Assembly (NCBI GenBank): GCA_012064385.1
Contig: QRDG01000480.1
Span: 491,358 to 555,357, forward strand
DNA from: Puccinellia tenuiflora
Taxonomy: Eukaryota > Streptophyta > Magnoliopsida > Poales > Poaceae
Reading direction: 5' to 3'
DNA length: 64,000 nt
In this document: piece after piece, positions 23,792 through 32,197 of the stretch
How positions within the stretch are numbered: position 1 is the first letter of the stretch
How the letters are laid out: the number at the start of each line of letters is the position of its first letter
The notes under the pieces: model-generated
Told to the model about the DNA's origin: nothing
Seen by the model: only the letters and a program-made list of their open reading frames with translations
Database searches by the model: none
Position numbers and translations under genes: made by a program

Positions 23792-25671
23792 ATGGGACTC
23801 TGTTTCAGCAAGAAGCAGCAGCTTGAGAAGGCGCCGTCGCCACCACCGGCGGCGGAGCAGCCTAGCGCGGTGGCCACCACCAAGATCGCCGCCGCGGTGG
23901 CCACCGACGAGAAGGCCAAGAAGTCGACGCCGCAGCCAAAGAGGGCGTCCAACGCGGACGAGTCCGCCGCCGCGGCCGGCAAGAAGGCGACCGCCGCGAT
24001 CGTCGTGAAGCCTAAGGCGTCTGCGGCGGGCGGGGAGGAGAAGAAGGAGGAGGCGAGGCCGGTGGCGGTGGTGACGGCGGCCAAGGGGCCTGCGCCGGTG
24101 CGGACGTCGAGCTGCACCAAGGAGGAGGTGGACGCCATCCTCATCCAGTGCGGGCGCCTCAGTCGGAGCTCGTCCGGGACCGGGATGGCGGCGTCCGGCG
24201 AGACGGGGGGAGGAGGGCATCATCGGAGGCATTCGGGGTCGAAGAGGAGCTGCGACTTCGATCAGGAGAGGAGGGCTGGTGGTGGTGCGGATGAGGAGTG
24301 CGACTTCCCGGTGTCGAGGCCGTCGCCTCACCGGGGCTCGCCGCAGAGGAAGCGGTCCGGGAGCCGGGAGAGGAACGGCGGGGGGAGCCGGAGGTCGAGC
24401 CGATCGCCCGGGCGGCGTGGGGAGGCGGCGCCCTCCGCCGGTGCGAGGCAGCAGCAACCGGGGAAGATGGTCTCCGTGCCGGCGAGGGAGAAGGGACCCG
24501 CGGCCGCGGCCGCGTCCGGGAAGAGGTGCGCGTCTCCGCGGTCGAGCTCGCCCGCGAGGGTGGCAGCGGGGAATGAGAATGCTGGAGGGGGCCAGAAGAC
24601 GGCGGCGCAAACGCCAGCGCTCAGCCGGAGCTCGTCCAGGAAGGCCGAGCAGTCGCCAAACCGGCGCAGCCCCATGGCCGAGATCGATGAGAATTCCCTC
24701 CGCAACAACAACAAAAGCACCAACGCCAAGCCCCTCAAGGTAAGCAAAATTCCAAATTTTAACGCCCGTTCTTTTACAATTCGACATCTGTCATCGCGTT
24801 AAGCCGCTCACAATCTTTGAAATTGTAACAGAAATCGGCGGAGATTGCCGTTGCCACGGCGACCAGGAAGACCACGGAACGTGCAAAGGAGCAGAGTTCT
24901 CAGAGGGAAAAGGCGGAGGAGACCATGGTTGTGGCGTCAGAGACCACTAGAGCACCTTCGTCGAAGACCACCACCGGGACGCGCACGGTGAGCATTGTGG
25001 CCGAGAAGACCAACCCGAGGTCAGGCTGCCGGTCGCGCCGGGCATCGCGCGACTTCGACCAGGACCCCAAGCTGTACGCCACCCATCTGCTCGAGGACAT
25101 TCAGAACTACCACACCTCAGCAGCGGCGGCCTCGCCGGAAACGGCGCCGTCCTTCACGCTACCGGCCTGCGTCTCCAAGGCGCAATCCATCATGGACGCC
25201 GTGGCCGATCTCAACTCCTCCTCCTCGGAGAGCCTCGCCTGCAGGCCTGGCCGGAGCGCGGACGACAAGGGCTCTGTCAACGCCGCGGCTGTCGGCGGGG
25301 ACGTCGAGGTCGAGCCGCCGAGCGTGCACAAGTACGTGTCGGTGCGGGACATCCGTGGCCATGGGGAGACCGAGCTGCAGGAGTCCGCGGGGAGCAACAC
25401 CCTCTCCGGCAACCTGTGGACGCCGTCGTGCGAGTCCACGGACCGGACGTGGAGCACGTCGCGGTCGTCCAACAACGGCGACGAGGTCGTCGAGCAGCCC
25501 CGGCAGAGCAAGCAGAGGCCGGCGGCGCAGCTGGAGCCCAGCGGCCGGCCGCGTGCCGGTAGCTCTGGTGCCAACGCTCACCGTGGACGCAGCGCTCATC
25601 GCGGTAGCGGCAGCGGCACGGTGGCCAGCGGCCGATCGGGTGTCCGTGGCGTCGTATCGGCGAGCTCGTAG
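23792..25671 (+). CDS. Uncharacterised protein, At1g65710-like family, with N-myristoylation motif
   Basis: Two exons: 23792-24739 (donor GTAAGC) and 24832-25671 (acceptor TTGTAACAG), phase 0, giving 595 aa. The N-terminus MGLCFSKK has Gly2, Cys4 and basic residues, a pattern for N-myristoylation plus palmitoylation, so plasma-membrane attachment is likely (inference). The family marker KEEVDAILIQCGRLSRS is at residues 110-126. The middle is Ser/Arg/Pro-rich and looks disordered, with many SPxR and RSSS motifs. The second exon carries the other conserved block, RRASRDFDQDPKLYATHLLE. No catalytic domain is visible; Arabidopsis relatives are annotated only as uncharacterised or Ser/Arg-repetitive. 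The single phase-0 intron is 92 bp. The family assignment is confident, the function unknown. Confidence 0.9.
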
Positions 25672-26394
25672 TAGGCAAGATGATGTATGGATTTGTTCTC
25701 TGTGTGTTGCTAGTGGCAAGACGGATTGCTGCTTTCACATTCAGAGATTTGTTTTGTGTTGGGTTGTTTGGCGATACATTGTTCAGATGTAGTCGTGCTC
25801 TGAAATTAGCAATGCGTACCGTGTTTTCTATCTGCTGTTAGCATTTGATGATCATTGTTTGTGTGCAAAAACTTGTATCCTCTGTTGAGGCGCAGCCTGT
25901 TGATTTGATAACCACTTTGGGTTCTTTGGACTATCGAAGGCTTGGGCTCTCAACTGAGCCACACAGAGAAGACCTTCACATTTTGGTTTGCTGCACAAAT
26001 GGCACAAAATGTGTCCGAAGAAAATCTTTCACACATGCTTGCCAGCCACTCCAACAGAACCATTTTATCCTCTGATCTGTTATAAGTGACGGGAGAAATG
26101 AACTGATAACGTACAAATCGATGTACAACTTTAATTGGGATCGGAGGGAGTATTCAAAAGGCCGTTGTAATTTTTTACAGATCATAGAACACTACTTCTC
26201 TGTCATCCACGTAGTATACAGCGGCGCTCAGTTTGGTAGAAAAGATGTTTGCAGCTTCTCACCGTAAAACAAAAGTTTATGACAGAGGAGCTTGGTTCTT
26301 GGCTGACATTAACGAAATGTGTTTTTGCGTTGTTGACATTCGATTACAAACGAACCATAGAACATGTATAATAAATATCAAATCCAACAGCAAA
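25672..26394. other. Intergenic, no supported gene
   Basis: The stretch holds the 3' UTR of the preceding gene and AT-rich DNA. GATCGGAGGGAGTA at about 26138-26151 looks like one end of a Stowaway MITE, but I found no partner end. Confidence 0.5.
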
Positions 26395-26468
26395 GCTTTC
26401 ATAGCTCAGTTGGTTAGAGCACCCGTTTAGTAAGCGGGAGGTCTTGAGTTCAACTCTCAATGAAAGCA
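26395..26468 (+). tRNA. tRNA-Thr(AGU): tRNA-Thr (AGU anticodon), nuclear type
   Basis: A 74-base cloverleaf. The acceptor stem GCTTTCA/TGAAAGC is fully paired with discriminator A. The D arm is GCTC/GAGC, the anticodon stem CCCGT/GCGGG (one G-U pair) with loop TTAGTAA giving anticodon AGT at 26429-26431, a 5-base variable loop, and the T arm TTGAG/CTCAA with TTCAACT. A-box (TAGCTCAGTTGG) and B-box (GAGTTCAACTC) promoters are intact. CAA motifs precede it and a T5 run follows at 26470-26474 as Pol III terminator. No intron. It appears functional. Confidence 0.95.
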
Positions 26469-26841
26469 GTTTTTCTTTTTCCTTTTTGAATTTTTTGTAA
26501 GTTGGTGTTCAGACTTTTCACGCCCAATCGCAAAACAAAAATTAGTACCTGAGCTTGGGCACAAGCACCAAATTAAATCGGTGCCTCAATCTGTATGCAA
26601 CTGAATTCCATTTTTTTTTAGTTCGTATGCAACTGAGATTCTGAATTGAAACCTCTGCCCCTACTGCATTTGGCTCTGGTTTTCCAATGCATACGTTCAC
26701 GGACCACCGCGAGAAACGTGGCAGAAATCAGAATGCATGGAAAGCACAAGCACCAAGCAAACACATCATACTTGTTCGCGAAGAAAAAATGATAACTAGA
26801 ACGAGAGGCATCACAATGCTTAGCTGACGCACGAACAGGAC
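26469..26841. other. Intergenic between the tRNA and the cysteine-rich peptide gene
   Basis: A T-rich Pol III termination region comes first, then presumably the 3' UTR of the minus-strand peptide gene. No other feature was seen. Confidence 0.5.
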
Positions 26842-27213
26842 TCAGCAGGTAGGCACGCACTTCTTGCACCTGATGACGCACTTGGTGGCCGGCGGGACGC
26901 GAGCGAGGCGTGACCGCGCCGTGTAACACCTCTTGACGCAGATCACCTTCCTCCGCCTGCACGTCGCCGCCGGAACGCACCTCGCCGCCGCCGGCGTGCG
27001 TCTCCATGAGCCCAGTCCTTGTCTGCCCCTGATGATGACCAGCTTTGTCTCGTTTGCCGCGGCCCGCCAGCCGCTCTGCAAGTCCCGCTGGTGCATGAGG
27101 GCGTCTGCTGCCGGCTGCTCACGGTCGACGGCGATGCCGCCCGAGGACGAGACTCTGCTCGCCGGGGCGAGCGCGAGTGGGATCACCATCAAGGTGAGCA
27201 AAGCCGTCTTCAT
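26842..27213 (-). CDS. Secreted cysteine-rich peptide precursor (8 Cys)
   Basis: A single-exon 123-aa protein. Residues 1 to about 20 (MKTALLTLMVIPLALAPAS) form a signal peptide. The middle (about 24-75) is variable and charged. The C-terminal 45 residues hold eight cysteines (79, 85, 92, 96, 112, 116, 119, 123) spaced C-x5-C-x6-C-x3-C-x15-C-x3-C-x2-C-x3-C, strongly basic, ending VPTC. This is the architecture of plant apoplastic cysteine-rich peptides, whose disulfide-bonded C-terminal part is often released as a signalling or defence peptide. I do not recognise the exact family: the spacing is not the classical defensin, LTP or snakin pattern as I recall them. A TATA box (27300-27309) sits about 90 bp upstream of the start codon, which supports a real transcription unit. 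Confidence 0.72.
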   Translation of the reverse strand: MKTALLTLMVIPLALAPASRVSSSGGIAVDREQPAADALMHQRDLQSGWRAAANETKLVIIRGRQGLGSWRRTPAAARCVPAATCRRRKVICVKRCYTARSRLARVPPATKCVIRCKKCVPTC

Positions 27214-27299
27214 TGCTAAGCAAGAGTAGCTCGAACTGGAAACTAGGAGTCCATTTGGATGTTCGAACTTTTTAGGAGAAGGGAAGGAAGGATCTGGCA

Positions 27300-27309
27300 G
27301 TATATATAT
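27300..27309 (-). promoter_or_regulatory. Probable TATA box of the cysteine-rich peptide gene
   Basis: A TATATATATA run on both strands lies about 90 bases upstream of the minus-strand start codon at 27213. The spacing fits a plant core promoter. Confidence 0.6.
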
Positions 27310-27388
27310 ATGCTATTGTGCGTGAGCTACCTAATCTTGTGCATCCTTTGTCATCAGTTTCATATGTGAGGAACGAGCGGTTGAGTAA

Positions 27389-27734
27389 GAGCATCTCCAA
27401 CAGATGATGCAGAACAGGCCATCACGGCATTTGGACAAAAAAAGCACAGCTCCGGCGGATGTCTTTTCCCTATAAATTAGCCTCAAGTGTTGCAAATATA
27501 CAGCAGCCGGGCGGCTGTTGCAAAATGTTCAGGGTAGCGTGGTGTATATGCAAAACATGGTCGTGATGTTGCGAAAAATGCTGGACCAACACGTGATGTG
27601 TATGCAAAATGCAACAGTGATGTGTTTTAGTCACCATTTCTACATAATGGATTCTTTTAGTGCACTAAGACCTTCTCTCTCTTGCCCTTATTCTTTTTAG
27701 GTGTTCTATTTTGCATCATCTGTTGGAGATGCTC
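27389..27734. mobile_element. MITE with 23-bp terminal inverted repeats
   Basis: The left end GAGCATCTCCAACAGATGAT(GCA) is exactly inverted at 27712-27734. The size is 346 bp with no coding capacity. GAGCATCTCCA ends are widespread among grass MITEs. The flanks (GTAA and CAAA) do not give a clear target duplication, so the superfamily is open. Confidence 0.75.
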
Positions 27735-28443
27735 CAAACAAATCGTGTGGCGTGCACTTTGATAAGCGAAGGCTTCTCGCGGATTTCTTTTTAATCATGG
27801 TATTACGCGGCGCCTAGCCCTAAATTACGGTTTTACTAATTATTTGTTAACAGGTTTTGCCAATTCTTAGTTGAATGAGAATTAAGCTAGATCTCCTTTA
27901 ATTCATAACAACATATTTTCATCGTGATTCGTGTTCCTATTAATTACTGGTGGGTTGGGCCCGAAATTGTTTCTGTTGCAGCTGCAACAGATAGTTTTCA
28001 GTTACAAGTGGAGTTAATGGAGTTGTAACTAAGATTTTCACTTGCGAATAAGTTGCGACTGAGAAAACTCATTCATGTTGTACAAAAGTTATTTCACAGT
28101 GTACAAAATTGAATGAGAATTAAGTTTTGAATGAGAATTAGCCACACCCTTAAATTATCTAGTTGAATGTTGTCACAACACCTCGTGGTTTTTTTTTGGG
28201 ACACCACATGTAAATATAATACACATGAATAGTTATGCATATAAGAAATTTATCACATAGTGTACTAAACATTAAGATTCCACTTCGCTTGACACTCTTG
28301 ATCACAGAGCATCTCCACAAGATCCAATTAGTAAATAAATCGTACATATTTCTTTTAAAGAAGACACATTCATTCTAGAAACATAGTTGCTCGCATAAAT
28401 ACATTAAAGATCACTCTTCTCGGATAAAGATTATTTATCTTGT
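27735..28443. other. AT-rich intergenic DNA, no supported gene
   Basis: Repeated phrases such as GAATGAGAATTA (about 27873, 28111 and 28129) suggest old repeat DNA. No gene was seen. Confidence 0.4.
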
Positions 28444-28900
28444 TTTTTTAACGAGAAACGACTGTCATTAGATATCACATGATAGTACAATACAACCATT
28501 ACACCATTCATCCTGAGGAACAAAGTTGCCTAGCTGCACACATAAGAGATAAGCTACCAAAGAAATATGATGCATCTGCAGAAGAGTACAACTGGAGCCT
28601 GCCAGGGGTCCGGCGAGAACTCGGACTCGAAAAACCTGCAATCATACTCTTCTAGGGCCTCTCGCAATCTAGTCAACCATAGAGCCATCGACTCAACCAG
28701 CAATCGCGTTGGTAGATGCCTTCGAGGTATGAGAATGAGCTGAAAATCTAAATGTGCAATCACCAAGCTCAATCCAGGAGAGTCTTGACCGTTGAATCTG
28801 AGAATCCGTAGCAGAGACACTCTCACCCGTCTCCGGCGAATCCCGAACAGCAAGACCGCATACTCATCATGCATATAGCTTGCAATGAATACAATGTGCC
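28444..28900 (-). mobile_element. Candidate 3' end of a non-LTR retroelement, minus strand
   Basis: A T7 run (poly-A tail on the minus strand) at about 28442-28448 leads into AACGAGAAACGACTGTCAT and then a more GC-rich stretch. The layout resembles the poly-A-ended retroposon at 39773. No target duplication or reverse transcriptase was found, so this is tentative. Confidence 0.3.
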
Positions 28901-30130
28901 ACAGCGAGACGAATAGAAATGAAGCTCAGAGGACGAACTAATCTATTGAATTCGTCCACACCTCAAGGTTGGCTTGCCTAATCTAAATGGGCGGATCCGC
29001 TTAACCTGAGTTGACTTTCTCTTGGGCCAACCTGCCTAAGCTTTATGGGTTTCTAATGGGTCGTTCATCTACAACAAATCAGGTCGGTGGTAGAATAACT
29101 GAGACAGAAACATTCACACGTTGGCGTACATGCGCATCCTACATGGAGCCTAAATCATATTCCATTTCAGTAATACCACATCACTTAATGAGATTACTTT
29201 AAAGTTAAATCCGTTACCATTAATACCTTTGGGGTCTCCATTACATGCATCTACCCACGGCAAATTTTTAGTGGTTGATATGAAACCACATACACCGTGT
29301 AGAAAAATTATGTCGCGCGGCTTCTACCATGGTACCCCTAACATGTTGAAAATCCTTTTAACCACAATGCAAGTGTCCGAGAAACCATCATATGGCGTGA
29401 GTATGAACGCCCATTCCTAGAAAAGCTACAATCCTCTTTCCACCACTATTTCCCAATCACCTAGGCAGAAGCACTGAACCACAAACCAATTTTCTCCCAA
29501 AACCCTAACGGTGATTTTCCTTTTAGATTCCAGGATCAGGAATATTGCATCTGTTGGAATCTGTTCCACAACGAGCCACGGAATGCCCTCCTCAATTTTT
29601 GAATCGTCTCCATCAATAACAAGGTCATCAAAGTCATCTCTACACCTTTCTTCTTCCCCGTACTGATTATACTCTTCTCAAGATTGGATGGCGATGCCTT
29701 GTCACTGTTATTTTATTGTGATCCAAATTCATATAACGGTAGCTAAGTCCTGACATAGCGAAGTGAGGCCCGTCGCCAGGATGCTTGGGCCCAACATGCT
29801 GCCCCCTAATAGAAGGCCTGAGTGGGTGTAGGAGCGGCATTCCCCGCTATACGGATCATTACCAATCTAGGATTAAGTCAGGAGCACTATAAATACACAT
29901 TCTAAGCCGTCGGTTTGGGATAAGATCATTGTTGTAAATCACCGGCGTTTGTAATCTCACCCGATATAGTGAAGATTTGTTGGTTGGCGCCTATGGTTTT
30001 TTCTCTTCCTCCTTGAAAGGGTTTTCCACGCTAAAATCTCGTGTCCCCTGTCGTGATCTTTATTTTGTTCATCGTTTTTATTGCCCATCGTTTAGAATAG
30101 CCAGAACCTCTTGTCGAAAATCGATTATCT
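28901..30130. other. Repeat-derived intergenic DNA with an LTR-like promoter stretch
   Basis: At about 29750-30110 a TATA-like CTATAAATACAC is followed by sequence reading like the R/U5 of a grass LTR (GTAATCTCACC, GGTTGGCGCCTATGG, then CTCGTGTCCCCTGTCGTG). No second LTR or coding domain is present. The rest of the stretch shows nothing recognisable. Confidence 0.35.
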
Positions 30131-30260
30131 GACATCTTTGCAAAACCCTAGAATAGCAAACTCTAAATTCAATGAGTAAAAGAAACTTCAAATAGACGAG
30201 GGCAGACAGATCCACCCCTCGAACAAGCCAAAGGCTATTTTTATAATAATTTGGGCTTTA

Positions 30261-30450
30261 TTAAACTGATAGGTTAGAATTACAATCTGACTGCAAGTTT
30301 GCAGTCAAGAATCCATGCGTTGCACCATAGCAAAGGCTACTATTTATGCTTAGAGCTTCCCTTGCACACAAATGCGCCACCTTATTCGCATCATGGCCGA
30401 TATGGAGAAGTTTGAAGTCCTGGAAAGAGGATAGTAACCAATTAAGATAT
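30261..30450 (-). pseudogene. C-terminal RNase H-like domain relic of a LINE-type element
   Basis: The minus-strand frame ending at TAA 30261-30263 reads YLNWLLSSFQDFKLLHIGHD, then ANKVAHLCAREALS, and ends LTANLQSDCNSNLSV and stop. This matches the C-terminus of the plant RNase H-like (RVT_3) domain of LINE-derived proteins, with the NxVAHxxAR motif. The frame upstream is closed by a stop, and no reverse transcriptase is nearby, so it is a fragment. Confidence 0.6.
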
Positions 30451-30549
30451 GGACATAATCACACCTCGGATTACGGGATCATTCCATAAATCGCACCGCC
30501 CAAGAGTTTTTTTAGGGAAAACAGCAGGAGACTGCTATAATCTTTATTA

Positions 30550-30643
30550 CTCCCTCCGATCCATAAAAAGTGTCGCCCAGTTAGTACAAAGTTTATACTA
30601 ACTTAGTACAAAATGAGCAACACTTTTTATGAATCGAAAGGAG
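30550..30643. mobile_element. Stowaway MITE (Tc1/mariner type), 94 bp
   Basis: The ends CTCCCTCCGATCCATAAAAA and its complement (TTTTTATGAATCGAAAGGAG) are flanked by the TA target duplication (30548-30549 and 30644-30645). Nearly the whole element folds into a hairpin around GTACAAAGTTTATACTAACT. This is a classic Triticeae Stowaway layout. Confidence 0.9.
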
Positions 30644-30891
30644 TAATTTAAATCACACTTACATCGTCAATTAACAGAGGCAAAATAAAATTAGGCGGAT
30701 CCTCAAACCATACACTTGGCTGAGCTCCACATTTCTGTGCTGAAGTATGAGCAACAATATTAACAATTTTTTTTAACTGAATATTAACAATTCTAGGAAC
30801 ATGACAAAATTCACACCGGCCAAGACTTCATAACGCACCAGAGGGAAGGGGAAGAAATTGGAACCAGAATCCGGTGACACCAGGGACTCGC

Positions 30892-30943
30892 CGCCAGATC
30901 GCTTTTTTTTTTAGAGGATGCTGCTGCCGCTGCCACTGCCAGA
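30892..30943 (-). mobile_element. Remnant of a very short retroposon insertion, then MULE target site
   Basis: GCCAGATCGCTT at about 30892-30903 recurs at 31884-31895. Removing the MULE that sits between leaves a 35-bp insert starting with a T run and flanked by this 12-bp repeat, as expected for a severely 5'-truncated poly-A retroposon on the minus strand. Confidence 0.45.
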
Positions 30944-31880
30944 GAGGTAAGTATGTTTTACACCCTAAACTATCAACTTTGGGACAAATATCCCCCTAAC
31001 CTATTTTTTGGTGCAATCAACCTCCCAAACTAATTAAACCGGGTGTTTATCTCCCCCAACCCTGTTTTTTACTTGGTTTTGTTGATTTGACACGGTTCAC
31101 TGAGTTTGTTTGGCCAGATTGGATTAGCCCTCGGTGCTACTGGCTTTGGTTAAGTCTCGAACTGAAGCGATTTCATCGCCGTGATTTCTACGGTTGTTGA
31201 GTGCAGTCCGACTTGGCTGTCGTCCTTGGCATCAGAGCATATCCGACTCGTTCTTCCTCCTCCGCCAAGCCCGACTCAACGGCCAGCACTGTCAGACTGA
31301 GGGGATACTGAAGACGCGCACACAAAATGCAACAAGAACAACTCAAGCTTTGCCCCATCTCGCTGCAACCTTCTTGTCCTTGCCAGATCTGTGTGTTCTC
31401 CTATGCTCCTCCAATTTTGATGAAACAGTGAGATGGCACGTACGGTTTGTCTTACGCTTCTTTGTTGTGAGATTTGAGGCAAGCTTGACGAAGTATGTAT
31501 TGCCAATTACTACTGAATGTGGACGGGGTGCAGAGTCAGCTTATCATATAGTGTTGGGTGTCGCCATATGCAACATATGATCAGCACCGCCACGACGCGG
31601 GCACGCGGCAAATGCAAAGCCACGAGAGCGAAGTGACCTCAATGCGACGGCAATCCATTTTTTCTGACGCCTAGCCAATCTCCACCGTCACAGAAAGCCA
31701 AGAGGGACCGAGTAGGAAAACAAAGACAGAGTTCACAATCTAACATGAACAAAAAATTCGGTGAACCGTGCTAGATCAGAAAAACCAAATGAAAAACAAG
31801 GTTAAGGGAGATCAACACCCGATTTAATTAGAATAGGGGGTTGATTGTACCAAATATTAGTTTAGGGGAAAATTTGTCCC
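30944..31880. mobile_element. Mutator-like element (non-autonomous) with 9-bp target duplication
   Basis: Direct repeats ACTGCCAGA at 30935-30943 and 31881-31889 bound a 937-bp element. Long inverted repeats (over 150 bp, imperfect) begin GGGACAAAT-T-CCCCTAA on the right end and about 37 bp inside the left end, continuing through GGT-CAATCAACC, ATTAAA-CGGGTGTT and CACGGTTCAC. The interior carries no recognised protein. Confidence 0.75.
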
Positions 31881-32148
31881 ACTGCCAGATCGCTTGGCAG
31901 GAGGACAATAACCCTAACGGCCCAACCATACCGGCCAGTTTAAGCTTTGACTGATTTACTTATGTGGGCCGGGCTTGATTGTTCGTGTCCAAGAGCCACC
32001 GAGCACACGAAGCATTCTGAACCGGCCCGCGCGCACCAGCTGTCGGGCCCCTGCCGTCTAACCCCAGCATTCGCTCGCCGTCGCCTTTCCTCATCGCCTT
32101 CCCCATCAAGCTAAACCCTCGCTCCCCTCGTCGAATCAGCCCCCCACC

Positions 32149-32160
32149 ATGAAACCCTAA
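32149..32160 (+). promoter_or_regulatory. Upstream mini-ORF (Met-Lys-Pro-stop) overlapping a telo-box, copy A
   Basis: In the leader, 38 bases before the main start codon, CCACCATGAAACCCTAA encodes a three-codon upstream ORF in a good initiation context. It also contains AAACCCTAA, the telo-box promoter motif. Whether it is transcribed is not known. Confidence 0.5.
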
Positions 32161-32197
32161 GACCACCCTGCTCCTCAATCCGCCACCCCGTTCTCCG

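Noticed and set aside
23642..24787. A 381-codon minus-strand open frame opposite the At1g65710-like gene
   Set aside because: It is a GC-rich antisense shadow: Arg/Pro/Leu-rich translation without any domain, fully overlapping a well supported gene.
26138..26151. Possible Stowaway element
   Set aside because: Only one terminal motif (GGAGGGAGTA) is present and no partner end was found.
31194..31580. A 128-codon open frame inside the MULE as transposase or captured gene
   Set aside because: The translation shows no MULE transposase motif and no family match.
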